From contig OX419756.1 in assembly GCA_948567375.1 (NCBI GenBank), positions 68,674,552 to 68,738,551 on the forward strand: a stretch of 64,000 bases of DNA. Reading direction: 5' to 3'. Below are positions 13,101 through 23,639 of the stretch, piece by piece (positions within the stretch are counted from its first letter, which is position 1; every line of letters starts with the position of its first letter). Under the pieces are notes generated by a model, which saw only the letters and a program-made list of their open reading frames with translations, was not told the DNA's origin and made no database searches. A program made the translations under genes and the position numbers. Source of the stretch: Lunularia cruciata (lineage: Eukaryota; Streptophyta; Marchantiopsida; Lunulariales; Lunulariaceae).

Positions 13101-13959
13101 ACAAGCTCGTGCTCAGGGGAATGAGCAACCAATGAAAACAAGGACAGTTCACTGTATCCAACATAGATCCACAATTTTCATGTTCTTAGCCAGTGATTAA
13201 CTGCTTTACTCTCGAACTGTTCTACAAGGCAACACAGCTAAAGACCTCATATTGGGGAACCATGTTTTGGAAAGAGTGGCGTTTAAATGTACCCACTAGA
13301 GGGAAACTGTCCGCATTCTCACGAAGAACAGCGAACAACTGGTGGTTATAGTTAGACACAGTTATGGTCTCTGCTGTTATGCTAAATGTTTAATTCTCCC
13401 ATTAAATATTCCCGAGAAATCACTCGTACGATTTGGAAGGATAAGAAACTCTGTCTAAGTAATGGAGGATCAGATACGAGGGTTGTTCCGTCTTTTCATG
13501 ACCTGTAGAACCACGAAAAAGTCCATACAAATGAAAGAAATTTCAATGCTGCTCTATTATGGACATAAAATAGTAAAGCAGGATCCTGGTGTTTGTAGCT
13601 ACAAGGTATAGTCGTAACATTCGAGTTAGGATTCCACGTTGTGTCGCAAAGTTTCAGAAAAAATTAGCATGTGTGAAATCAAGAGTTCAGTTTTATTCTA
13701 TAGCCATCACAGCGAATTAGAACGATGGAAACGTAGCTTCACACAACACAGACATTTAACAAACAAACACACCTAAGTTGGAGAAGAATAAATGAGAAGC
13801 ATGGCAACTGACTAAAGTTGAAACCGATTACCAGATGCGCCCAAAGTCAATTGGACCATATAATATTTCAAGCTGAGGTATCTCTTTGTGAAACTGTGCT
13901 TGCACATGAGCAGCATCCCCAAACTTTGTTAACCTGAAAGTATATCCCTTAAAGTCCAT
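4143..13959 (-). CDS. CFAP61: Cilia- and flagella-associated protein 61 (CFAP61), multi-exon
   Basis: Axonemal protein of the radial spoke/calmodulin-associated complex of motile cilia; in a plant it would act in sperm flagella. Phase-consistent exons read on the minus strand: 13959-13832, 13151-12965, 12652-12520, 12253-12183, then 10484-10220, 9009-8839, 8737-8623, 8332-6195, 5906-5540, 4797-4623, 4446-4143. Exons between 12.18 and 10.48 kb are only partly resolved; coding signal ITFRRAREEDHDDLCPVIER starts near 11782. Family landmarks are the GNAT-like N-terminal half (CMEVEFESRSIDMIEYAF; LFSLNPIYR), then NARIVVVGSS opening a degenerate Rossmann domain in the 2.1-kb exon, RVVVDGIFRTNDPSIFAAGS, and the C-terminal segment EWASVLLHDRF. 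The large exon also carries a Lys/Ser/Glu-rich insert (about 7300-7800). The start at 13959 is the first Met before the conserved N-terminus. No stop or frameshift is seen in the resolved exons, so the gene looks functional. Confidence 0.9.
5363..5456 (+). repeat. Short copy of the LINE 3' tail in a CFAP61 intron
   Basis: The segment has the hairpin core GGGCTTAGCCCCAC, then GATGGGGTCCTCCCATCC and CCGGTCGCG, in the same order and spacing as the 3' end of the L1 and L2 retroelements in this window. It sits in the intron between the exons ending at 5540 and starting at 4797. No clear target-site duplication is seen. Confidence 0.7.
9440..9495 (+). repeat. Truncated copy of the LINE 3' tail in a CFAP61 intron
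   Basis: GGCTTGAGGGGTTCTTCCCA is followed by TCCTACGCGGTCGCC. This matches the last 50-60 bp of the retroelement tail found at 48103-48200 and 58027-58129. The GGGGCTTAGCCCC hairpin is absent, so the copy is 5'-truncated. No convincing flanking direct repeat was found. Confidence 0.65.
9497..9805. repeat. Direct tandem duplication, about 156-bp unit, in a CFAP61 intron
   Basis: Two adjacent diverged copies share landmarks in order: GCATATGAA, GCATGACC (9527 and 9683), AAGCGAATGGAATGT, ACTAAGATAAG, GTAATT.ATACATTTCATA and CC(C/T)GCAGAGA. The spacing between matching landmarks is 156 bp. It lies between CFAP61 exons 10484-10220 and 9009-8839 and is therefore intronic. Confidence 0.75.
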
Positions 13960-15269
13960 TGCTGTGCTTGATATAACAACCGTCAGTACGAAATATAAGT
14001 CGGTATCACCTCGACATACTTCGCTCCAGCAGCAACCAGGGTTTGCCTCCACAGAAGTATTCGTGTTGCTCGGTCCACTTCTTTGGCAAACCAGGAGCTT
14101 TCCTCAAAATGTCCTATAATTGAAATCCGGTTGTCCTGTACATTCTGTCACGCATATTGCTGAACATTCACTCGCCGTCCTGGAGGTAATTTGTTCTGTA
14201 TAATCCTTCACCGACCTGGAATAATTTAGCCATAGCGACCACGGTACGGTTCATGGCACGGGACAGCCGACCAGATTTATAGACGAGGAGGAACTGCTGG
14301 AAAGAGTCCATTAAGGATTTAGGATACGATATTTAAAGTCACATATAGATATATCCCTAAGTTGATCCCGAATCACAAACTGATCCCGTAATTGATCAAA
14401 TCACAAGGCCGTGACATTACTTAGTGTTAAGCACATGTTTAAGTTTCATCCACATTGAATTCGTTCAGTTACAGGATCAATATGTGTGATAAAAACTGTT
14501 CAACCATGTCACAAACGAACATTCAGCATTAGGAACGCTCCACCGACAAGTGTGATCTCCAGAAGTCTCGCTTAGACCTGCAGAGAGCCAGTCCGTGACT
14601 CAATATTTGAAGAAAAGCTCATATTCAACATACCACGTAAGCATGAAGAACTTCCCCCGTCCACATTGTGGCGAGAAGTAACTGCTATTTCAACTGAGAA
14701 GACCTGGAACATTAATAACAGACAGACACCTAATATAAAGTTCCAAAATGGAAAGATTCAAAGATCATCAACAACAAGCAGCTGAAGTTTCTTCACTGAC
14801 CAATCGTGACAGCAATCGACCGGTGACGTCTCTTCCCTTCACCTTCCGCAGAAATCCATACTGCGTTCCCCTCGGACAGAACACTCATTCACGCATTTCT
14901 TTTCTGACAGCATCTGCTAGGGAAGAGCCCACCGGTTACCCGCAATTACTGTACTATATAATACTCCATGTGTACTGCACATTTCTTTCCCAGACGAAAA
15001 ATTCCTCACGTCTCACGAGCTTTCGACCTTCTGCTTCACAATCATGTACCGTAGTACTTGCAATCGTTCGTCCGATCACAAGCACGAATCCCAAAATGAA
15101 CAGGAGTGGGGAAGTCCCACAGCAGGACAGGACAGGACAGGACAGGACAGTACAGTCGTACTGTGGTGGGCAACGATATGTCAACCGGGTAGGGTCTTTA
15201 CGACGTCCAAGGAATCAAGATGTGAACACAGTAGGCAATAAGGAACCACCTGCAAAGCAAATCCACAAA
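13960..15269. other. CFAP61 upstream region, no gene recognised; CAGGA microsatellite
   Basis: This should contain the CFAP61 5' untranslated region and promoter. A pentanucleotide microsatellite, (CAGGA)n, occupies 15123-15150. An open frame of 196 codons at 14748-15338 overlaps the microsatellite and the retroelement tail and has no recognisable domain, so it is not called as a gene. Confidence 0.55.
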
Positions 15270-15731
15270 GAAGAGAAACAGGCGACCGCGAAGGATCGGA
15301 ACACCCCATCAAGCCCTTACAAGGATAAGACAAAATAGGTAAAATGGGGCTAGGTCCCAATAGAGTTTATATGAGAAATGTGCATTAATGCACCTAAAAT
15401 ATGCTAGTTATGGAAGTAGTAAGCTCTACAAACAACGGGAGCCACGGGATAAAGCATCTCCTAGAGTGATTGTTCTCCTATGGATTATACCAACCATTGC
15501 ACTAGGTAGAGCACTGGACATACATTGTCTAAAATATTTTACATAATATGAGAGATGTGAGAGTGGTATTCCCCATCACCTAACATGATAACCTCTCGTG
15601 CACTCTATGACAAATGTGTCGAATGCTATATCCATCGCTCCATATAACTCCAAAGCTAGAGGAACAAAAAGTTGACCTCATTGCATACCCCTATACTTGG
15701 AGACCTTGCAAGTTGCTGCTGCACTTGCTAC

Positions 15732-16073
15732 TCATCTAAGAGGATGGGTAATCACTCCCTCCGAAACTATATCATACGTAGGGTCCGTAACCACGACATC
15801 CGCTATTGTCACTTGATCATTTCGGACCAAGTATAAGTCTGCCTTGACACATGTTGTCTGCAAAGCATATGAACGCTCCATCCAAGCCAAGTATACATTC
15901 TCTTGTGCCATAGCAAATATTATATCCTTTATAGCATCATGCATAACTATCCTCTGTCCTCCACAAGAACGCCGTGTCATATGGACCGCTGTTGCATCTA
16001 GTGTAGACCCACACTCACAAGTGAGTAATGAAGATGCAAATGGGTAGACCAAACCTAGGCAAAAACTCATCAT
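15732..16073 (-). pseudogene. LINE L2 C-terminal zinc knuckle and restriction-like endonuclease region
   Basis: The reading frame holds CECGSTLDATAVHM followed by a Cys (a CCHC-like pattern), then HDAIKDII, then ADLYLVRNDQVTIADVVVTD. The last part has the spacing of a PD-(D/E)XK fold: Asp in a first strand, hairpin, then an Asp in a second strand. In LINEs with restriction-like endonucleases (R2-like clades) this order, CCHC then endonuclease, lies C-terminal to the RT. Its position near the 3' end of L2 fits. The endonuclease assignment is by pattern and should be tested by profile search. Confidence 0.6.
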
Positions 16074-16357
16074 TGTAGAGAAAGTAGTTGGTGCGAGTCG
16101 GAATGCCCTAATGCACGGTCAAGCTAGGATCCAAGAGCTTGCACCCTTATTAGAGCAAGAGCGAAGATGTGCTCTAGTAGCATGAGGAATGATGAGTCAA
16201 CTAGGAGAAAATGTAGCATAACATTGTCACTCCATCAAGGAAGGCTATAAATCTCTAGTCCAATTTGATGATAGTGAAGCAAACGATGCAAGATCCTTGC
16301 ATGCATGTGGGGATAGATTACCTCTCATCTGCCGCAATAACATCTAGTAAGAAAAGG

Positions 16358-17095
16358 TGTAATACCAAGGGTTAGCCATATGATCTAGATGTGAAATTTG
16401 GTTTGGTAACTTCTAGAATGATGTTATACATGATGGTCAAAATAGATCAGATAGAAGTATCACCAAAAGATTACTTCTACTAATAGGGCAAAAACCAAAA
16501 TAGACTTGAGAACCTTAGAACCAATAGCTAGACATATGATTTAAAGGTGAGAATTGGTTTGGTAACATCTGGAAGGATGTTACACATGATGGACTAAACC
16601 GATTAGAAAGAGGTATCACCAAAAGGGGACTTCTAATAGAGTAGGAATCAAAATATGCTTGAAATCTTTAAAGGCAATTTCTGAGGCCTAAACGGATGAA
16701 TTAGGCCTCGAAAATGTGTAGATCCCCCCCCCCCCATGGAGGAAAGGCTGGCCTTCCCTTCTCCCTGCTTTGTCTCGTCGAGAGCTTTCCAACGGTACCT
16801 TACTCACGTGATTTTGAGATTCCTACAAGAAGATTCCCTAAAAGATTCCCTCCGGTCAAAGCTTGTTTGACCAACCAGATAGGACCTAGACCAGACAGGT
16901 CACCCATCCAAGTAAGTAATCCAAGGGTGAAGCCTGCTGACATTTCACCTATCTGTGTCTTTAATCCTATGGTGGAGCTTCTTTGGAGGAGATCCTCTTT
17001 GTCTATATAATAAAGAGAAGGTGCTCCCTTGGGGCATCGAATGTTTGAGTGTGCAATCTATGTTTTCTCTCTTCTCTTGTCCTCAGAGTATTACA
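16358..17095 (+). repeat. 5' LTR of element A
   Basis: 738 bp, TG..CA ends. It contains a run of 13 C at about 16725 (also present in the 3' LTR), a TATA-like CTATATAATAAAG near 17005 and a U3/U5 arrangement typical of plant Ty3 LTRs. It differs from the 3' LTR at scattered substitutions and a few small indels, so the insertion is moderately old. Confidence 0.93.
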
Positions 17096-17096
17096 A

Positions 17097-17108
17097 TGGT
17101 ATCAAAGC
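17097..17108 (+). other. Primer-binding site of element A (tRNA-iMet)
   Basis: TGGTATCAAAGC begins two bases after the 5' LTR. It matches the usual plant initiator-methionine primer-binding site TGGTATCAGAGC with one change. Confidence 0.85.
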
Positions 17109-17235
17109 AAGTGTTCTAGTCCAAGAGAGTGGATCACCCCTCTTGGAATAGCACGAACTACTGAAATTGAGTAATTTGAGGTGGAGAACATAGAGTAATC
17201 GTTAGACTTAGGAAGGGCTTTAGAGAGCGGATGGG

Positions 17236-18478
17236 ATGGATGCACCGGGGGGACAATTTCCCGCACCTAGCTTTCCATTTTCAAACCCATTCCACATGAA
17301 GGTTATGTACATCCAGCGTGACCAGATGAGGGTATCGCTAGTTTATCACTTTGGTGCGGAATTCATGGACAGAGTGATGAACTCACCAAACCCGGTGATT
17401 CTACCTGTGGTGATATATGACAGAGAGTGGGATTTGACGATCTACATTCTATTATGATAATATGGATATGAATGTCCTGAACCCTCTCCCTTTCAACACT
17501 CAAGTAGAAATCTGTTATGTAGTGAGGCCGAAAGTGATGTTTAGAGATTTTGTGGTTAGGAATTTTGGTGAGGAGTATTATCAACGAGTGATAGCTTCTG
17601 AGGTCCCAATGGTAGTTCCGATAGTTTGTGCGCCTTCCAGAGTGATTATATTGACTCTGTATTGAAGTAGATGTTAACAATTGGGTGTTGCAGGAACCAT
17701 GGATTCGTAGTTGCAAGAGCTGGTGCAAGGAATGCAAGGGATGCTGAATGAATTTCAAGAGATTTAGATGACCATGGAGACATTATAAAGTCAAGTGCAA
17801 ATCCTCAGGAACGATCAAGCCATGCAAGGAGAAGAGCCATCTCAAAACCCAGTACCTGCGACCGAAGTACTTAGAGAGACACCTGTGCCTACAAAACCTA
17901 TCAACGATGAAGCCACATTGCTACTCCGGATGAAGAAGACCTGCAACATCGAGCCTTACAAGGAGCAGCGTACAATGGGAGTAGTGGAAAATTGGATCTC
18001 AAGAATGAATTGATATTTCCGATTGTTCTCAATAGAGATCACAGAGCCTGCTGCAAGCGTGTTTGCATGTGGGTACTTGACCAATAAAGCCCTCACATGG
18101 TATGATGCTTGGGAACAATCCATGTTGGCCGAAAGAAGGGAGGTCACATGGACAGCAATGCAAGAAGGACTGCTGAAGAATTTCCAATCGGTGGATTCTA
18201 TGCAGATGGCTCGAACACAACTATGAGGATTGAGACAGAAGAATAGCGTACAAGAGTATGTGGAGGCATTTCTGGATCTACAAGTTGCAATTACCGACAT
18301 GAGTCCAACAGAGGCTCTCGACAATTTCAAATGAGGGTTGAAAGAACGGATTTGCCAAGAAGTCATGGTGCAAAACCCTCGCACGGTATTTGAAGCCATT
18401 GCTTGTGCGCAGAGAATAGTAGGAGCATTAGGTGGAGGTGAAACACAAAACATCTACGAGAGGTCCTCTAGATTCTAA
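17236..18478 (+). pseudogene. Element A leader and gag remnant
   Basis: An unassigned leader ORF (17236-17457, 17462-17665 in another frame) precedes a capsid-like region at 17795-18478. The capsid signal is ALTWYDAWEQ followed by TWTAMQEGLLKNFQ and QEYVEAFLDLQ, the usual retrotransposon gag core pattern. Several in-frame stops break it (for example after WISRMN, and at TQL). No zinc knuckle is present: the sequence jumps at about 18480 straight from gag into the RT thumb region. Confidence 0.75.
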
Positions 18479-18489
18479 GATAGAATCAA

Positions 18490-20655
18490 TTGTACGCCAA
18501 AATCTCAAAGTGTGAGTTTGGCAAGTCTGAAGTAGACTACTTAGGGCATAGAGTAAGTGCAAAGGGCATTCAAGTATTGACAGATAAAATAGAGGTCATT
18601 CAAAAATGGAGTGCTCCAAAAGATCAGACTCAACTTAAGAGCTTCTTGGGAATGACGGGATTCTATCGTAGATTTGTCAAGGACTTCTCCAAGGTTGCAC
18701 AGCCTTTAACGGCACTACTTGGCAAGGGGAAGAAGTGGACATGGAGAACCGCACAAGAGTTGACCTTTCAAGAATTGAAGGCCGCCTTGCTACATGCACC
18801 AATCTTGAAGTGGTATGACCCAAAACGTCCAATCAAGTTGGCTACAGATGCATCAAGCGTAGCAATAGGAGCAGTCATACAACAAGAGTAGCATGACGGA
18901 TGGCATCCAATTGCATATTTCTCTCGAAAGTTGTTACCGGTAGAGTGCAACTACCACACCACAGAACGAGAAGAGCTGGCCATCGTTCTAGCAACCAAGC
19001 ATTAGAAACACTACCTGGGCAAGAAGGCATTTGTAGTAGAGACAGACCATAAACCTCTAGTCTACCTCGAGACGCAGAAGGATCTATCTCGTTGCCAAAT
19101 TCGGTGGGCAGAGTGGCGACAACGCTTCAACATGACAATCACCTACATGGAAGGTAAGAAACAACTGGCAGATGCATTCACCCGTATGCCAATGGCCAAC
19201 AACTTGGTGGTAGAGGTTAAGATTAACCCTGAATTCTTGCAAGAGATTCTAGCTGCTACAAAAACTGATCCACAGATTGTAGAAGCGCAATCGTCCAAAG
19301 GTGTCACTAGCACCCAAGGACTCACCTTTTAGGATGGCAGATTATGGATCCCAAATGTCCCAGACTTACGCACCACCATTCTAGCGGAATGTCATGATTC
19401 GGCCATTGCAGCTCATGTCGGAGTAGACAAGACCTTGGATGCAGTCAAGCGCCATTACTATTGGCCCAAGATGAGCAACGACATGATGGACTATGTGCGT
19501 AGTTGCCTACTTTGTCAACAGAACAAAGCTTCTAATCAAGCTCCTGCAGGGCTCCTTCAACCTCTCTCCACTCCTACCCAACGTTGGGAACAAGTGAGTA
19601 TGGATCTTGTCTACAAATTACCCAAGACCACCTCAGGGTTTGACTCCATTGTGATCTTTGTGGACCGGCTCAGCAAAATGATTCATGTACGCCCTACCAC
19701 CAAGGAGGTGACCGCTCCACAACTAGCTCAACTATACTTAGATGCAATCTTTGCTCACCATGGCTTGTCTAGAGTACTCATCACCAATAGAGGCACCCAA
19801 TTCATCAGTTTGTTTTGGCAAACACTCTTTGGTTTCTTCAAAACCAAGTTTGCCATGTCTACAGATGGCCAAACAGAGCGGGTTAATTGCACGATTGAAG
19901 ACATGTTACGCGGCTTCACCTTAGAAGAGCAAGAGAGGTGGGACACCCTACTACCGTTGGTGGAATTCGCTTACAACAATTCAGTGAATGCCTCCACCCA
20001 GGTCACTCCGCTCTTCCTCATGTATGGTGAGCATCCTTTCACACCTTCTAGCTTGATGAAGATCCGTCCAGTGACTACCAAGGTTGATGCAGTCAACACA
20101 TTTGTTTCTAGAATCCAACAAGGTGTGGAGAGCGCCAAGCACAGGTTACATATTGTGCAAAATCAACAAAAGCAGTATGTTGATGCACACCGTAGGCACA
20201 TGGAGTTCAATGTTGGGGATCAAGTGTGGCTATCAAAAACCAACATCACATTAGTTGGATCTCGTAAGCTCAGACCTTGTTTTATTGGGCCTTTCTCGAT
20301 TCTTCGTCGCATCGACGATGTGGCCTATCACCTTGAGCTACCACCACACATGAAGATCCATCCAGTGTTCCATGTCTCCCTACTACGCAGATATGCTCCC
20401 CAATCAGGCCAAGGTCCTTCCACACATGACATTTGACCTTGTCCGACACTCATTGATGGCATAGAGGAATATGAAGTGGAGCGGATTCTCCAAAAATGCA
20501 TGTGTGGTACTCGCCATCCGCGGGGTGGAATATCTAGTACAATAGACCTCCCTCTCTATGAAGCAACCTGGGAACCCGCTGCCAATTTGGCACATGCACC
20601 GGTGTTGGTACAAGCATTTGAGCAACAATTGCGCAACGAGGACGTTGCGTCTTAA
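18490..20655 (+). pseudogene. Element A pol remnant: RT end, RNase H, integrase, chromodomain
   Basis: 18490-18891 encodes the RT thumb/connection and RNase H start (KCEFGKSEVDYLGH, FYRRFVKDFSKVAQPLT, KLATDASSVAIGAV). RNase H continues in frame across a stop to about 19190 (TDHKPLVYL). Integrase spans about 19390-20300, with the zinc-binding CHDSAIAAHVG...CLLCQQNK and the core MDLVYKLPK. The second catalytic Asp is Asn (ITNRGTQF; AAT at 19786-19788). The Glu of DGQTERVN is kept, but a few residues before it are missing. After a stop (20434-20436) the same frame gives a chromodomain-like EEYEVERILQK...YEATWEP. Inactive copy; the chromodomain places it among chromoviruses. Confidence 0.88.
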
Positions 20656-20668
20656 AAGGAGGGAGGTC
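20654..20668 (+). other. Polypurine tract of element A
   Basis: AAAAGGAGGGAGGTC lies directly before the 3' LTR start TGTAATACC at 20669, the expected place for plus-strand priming. Confidence 0.8.
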
Positions 20669-21409
20669 TGTAATACCAAGGGTTAGCCATATGATCTAGA
20701 TGTGAAATTTGGTTTGGTAACTTCTAGAATGATGTTATACATGATGGTCAAAATAGATCAGATAGAAGTATCACCAAAAGATTACTTCTACTAATAGGGC
20801 AGAAACCAAAATAGACTTGAGAACCTTAGAACCAATAGCTAGACATAAGATTTAAAGGTGAGAATTGGTTTGGTAACATCTGGAAGGATGTTACACATGA
20901 TGGACTAAACAGATTAGAAATAGGTATCACCAAAAGAGGACTTCTACTAATAGAGTAGGAACCGAAATATGCATGAAATCTTTGAAGGCAATTTCGGAGG
21001 CCTAAACGGATGAATTTGGCCTTGAAAATGTGTAGATTCCCCCCCCCCCATGGAAGAATGGCTGGCCTTCCCTTCCCCCTGCTTTGTCTCGTCGAGAGCT
21101 TTCCAACAGTACCTTACTCACATGATTTTGAGATTCCTACAGGAAGATTCCCTAAAAGATTCCCTCCGGTCAAAGCTTGTTTGACCAACCAGATAGGACC
21201 TAGACCAGACAAGTCACCCATCCAAGTAAGTAATCCAAGGGTGGAGCTTGCTGACATGTCACCTATCTGTGTCCCTAATCCTATGGTGGAGCTTCCTTGG
21301 AGGAGATCCTCTTTGTCTATATAATAAAGAGAAGGTGCTCCCTTGGGGCATCAAATGTTTGAGTGTGCAATCTGTGTTTTCTCTCTTCTCTTGTCCTCGA
21401 AGTATTACA
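20669..21409 (+). repeat. 3' LTR of element A
   Basis: 741 bp, TGTAATACC to TATTACA, followed by the target duplication AAAGG at 21410-21414. It is colinear with the 5' LTR. Confidence 0.93.
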
Positions 21410-21677
21410 AAAGGATCCCTCTTCCACCTCTATCACATAAGTCTCCAAAACCAGCCTCTCAACAACCACAAAACAACAGGAAAGTAGGGCTGCCAAAAGA
21501 GCACAACTATCCAAAAATGCTAAGGTGTCGTCTTCTCCATAGATAGCAAGCCAACCCCTCCAAATGAGATCCTCAAAGCCGTTTTTCTACATGTCAAATC
21601 CACTATCACACACTCAAATGTCCATGGTCCAATAATATTACCAAAGACTCCCCATAATCCTCTTATCGAAGGCTCTC

Positions 21678-21716
21678 AGATGTGATAGGAAGGTCAAGGA
21701 CCTTCCTATCACATCT
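21678..21716. repeat. Perfect 18-bp inverted repeat with 3-nt spacer at a deletion scar
   Basis: AGATGTGATAGGAAGGTC (21678-21695), spacer AAG, then its exact complement (21699-21716). Intact LINE copy L1 has only one arm-like sequence here (CTTCCTATCACGTTTGAGAG near 46885), and on the far side of the palindrome L2 lacks part of the L1 sequence. It looks like a repair scar with a locally templated inverted insert. Confidence 0.75.
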
Positions 21717-21990
21717 TTGACCTTGACATGTCTAAGAAGCGTGTACCAAAATGTTTGGATCCTATTGGCACTCCAAGAACACATAGTCCATCTATAGATG
21801 TGATACACCCCTTTGAAAGCTCAAGGTGGGAAGGGAACCATGCCTTGCAATTTGACACCTTAACTCTCAAGCCTACTAGATGTAGCTCAGTAGTCAAGTG
21901 GTCAAAGGCCTGCCTAATCTGATCTACAGGGCCCACAATATATGTATTATCTACCAAGGAGATAAATACACAACCTAGCATGGCCAAACT
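21709..21990 (-). pseudogene. LINE L2 reverse transcriptase active-site segment
   Basis: CVFISLVDNTYIVGP then LHLVGLRVKVSNCKAW then GLCVLGVPIGS is the order of the LINE RT active-site box and the following segments. The catalytic pair appears as VDN where L1 has VDD, so the second Asp is lost. Upstream RT is deleted in this copy. Confidence 0.75.
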
Positions 21991-22049
21991 AGTTGAGCGA
22001 TATCCCTAGAACAATCAACAAAAGGGTAGAAGAAGCATGCATAGTCTTG

Positions 22050-23540
22050 AATGTCATTGCTATTGATGTGATTGCTTGCCTCATGTGAACATCCCAAGTG
22101 GTCCAATCATAGTTCTTGTGCATCCTTCACACATGAGTCTTTACTCCTTGCAAGGGAAAGCATTGATGATACACCGGGCATGGTGTATCTCAAGCCGCTC
22201 TAGGCTACCCCTCATGGGAGAGTGTAGCCATGGCTAGCACAAGAATAATGATAATAACACATGATGCTCCTCTCTATCTCTTCCAGTACGTGCAAAACCC
22301 AAAACCCAAACTCCTCACATCCCAACTTGAATGAGTAAATATTATCTCTCCAAACCCTAAAATCTCATAATTTTCAATTCCCATTTCTAAAATTTTTAAA
22401 CTAAGTTCTCATGGAACGATAGCATGATAACTAATAGATTGAAATTGAGAACTCCCAACCCATCACTCTCAATGTATAATAATCACTCTAAATCCTAAAA
22501 ACCCTAAAAATCACCATAACTCTCTACTCAATTCTCCATAGTCTTTTATCTAGGTACCACTGGAACAAGCATTGAAAAATGAACAAAATCTACTATTCAC
22601 TCAAGTGTTATATGCTAGAGAGCCCTTAGAAAATGTAGATCTTTCTTCTCACATCTCTCCCTCACCTCTCCCATCTGCACACTCTCTCAAACTTTCTCCA
22701 TCGATACCATGTTACCATCAAAGAATCCACAAAGAATAGGTCAATATATTTTTATCTCCATCAAAGTTTTTCAAACTACTATAGTAGTTGGGTGCCTGTT
22801 CCAAGGATTGATGGTTCTAAGTGATACTAATATTATTGTTACTCTCGGAGAGTGTGGAGATGGGAGAGGAGAGGAGAGATGTGAGAGGAAAGATATATAT
22901 TTTCTGAGTGCTCTCTAGTATATATCACTTGATTGAATAGTCTATTCTGTTTGTTTTTCAATTTCAATTCCATTTGTACTTAGATTGAATACTATGGAGA
23001 ATTGAGTAGAAAGTTATGGGGATTTTTAGGTTTTTAGGGTTTAGAGTGATCATTGTGACACTTTGAGAGTGATGGGTTGGGAATCTTCATTTTAAGCTCT
23101 TTAATCTCTTTCATGATTAAGTTCCATGGGAATTTAGTTTGAAAATTTTGGAGATGGAAATTGAAAGTTATAAGAGTTTATAATTTTTAGGGTTTGGAGA
23201 GATTGTATTTTCTTATGTGAATTGGGATGTGAGGAGTTGTGGTTTTGCATGTATGAGTAGATATGGAGAGGAGCATCATGTTTTACTATCATTATTCTTG
23301 TGCTAGCTATGTCTACACCTCCCCATGTGGGGCCGCCTAGAGTGGCTCGAGATTCACCATGCTTGGTGTGTCATCGATGTTTTACCTTGCAAGGAGTAAA
23401 GATCCATGTGGGAAGGATGCAAAAGGACTATGATTGAACCACTTGGGATGCCCACGTGAGGCAAGCAACCACATCAATAACATTTACACTTGGGATTACA
23501 AATGCTTCTTTTATCCCTTTGTTGATCATTCCAATGATAC
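22050..23540. repeat. Large inverted repeat: 5' regions of L2 and L1 head to head
   Basis: The arms are about 22050-22688 and 22851-23540 (complement). They align along their length, for example TGATGGGTTGGGA, AGGGTTTGGAGAGAT and TTGGGATGTGAGGAG on both arms, through the zinc-finger ORF. A non-repeated spacer of about 160 bp lies between. The arms are diverged but colinear with small indels. Each is the 5' leader and first ORF of one LINE copy. Confidence 0.8.
23309..23430 (+). pseudogene. LINE L1 N-terminal C2H2 zinc finger
   Basis: From ATG 23309 the frame reads MSTPPHVG... then PCLVCHRCFTLQGVKIHVGR. Cys pair, Phe, Gly-Val and the first His have C2H2 spacing (C-x2-C-x11-H). The last His position is Gln here but His in the L2 copy (near 22130, minus strand), so both copies together support a real finger. 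Such fingers occur at the N-terminus of R2-like LINE proteins, where they bind target DNA. Confidence 0.6.
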
Positions 23541-23639
23541 CGATCAAGTCGTAGGAGTGGTTAGCTTCTCATGCGGGTTGCATTTTGGGGTTATTTGAGA
23601 CTGGTTTTCCATCTATTCCATAGGCTACTCCGCACACTC

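Larger units (their letters stand above)
16358..21409 (+). mobile_element. Ty3/gypsy chromovirus A, internally deleted, with target duplication
   Basis: A complete LTR-bounded insertion of 5052 bp. Both LTRs start TGTAATACC and end TATTACA. The 5-bp direct repeat AAAGG flanks it at 16353-16357 and 21410-21414. A primer-binding site for initiator Met tRNA follows the 5' LTR and a polypurine tract precedes the 3' LTR. Between them are gag remnants and a pol that retains only the end of RT, RNase H, integrase and a chromodomain. Protease and the RT catalytic core are absent. It sits inside LINE copy L2 and must be younger than it. Confidence 0.95.
15270..22688 (-). mobile_element. LINE-like retroelement copy L2, interrupted by element A
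   Basis: Read on the minus strand, this copy runs from about 22688 (5') to about 15270 (3'). Its parts are 22688-21410 and 16357-15270, with Ty3 element A inserted between them. It matches L1 along its length: shared 5' leader, the C2H2-finger ORF start near 22225, the RT box segment at 21709-21990, the C-terminal zinc knuckle/endonuclease region (16073-15732) and the 3' tail with GGGGCTAGGTCCC and GCGGTCGCC. Most of the RT is missing: the leader side (near 22010) joins directly to the segment just before the RT active site. A second deletion has left a palindromic scar at 21678-21716. Non-functional. Confidence 0.8.

Noticed and set aside
14748-15338. 196-codon ORF on the plus strand
   Set aside because: Overlaps a CAGGA microsatellite and the LINE L2 tail, has low-complexity repeats and no recognisable domain.
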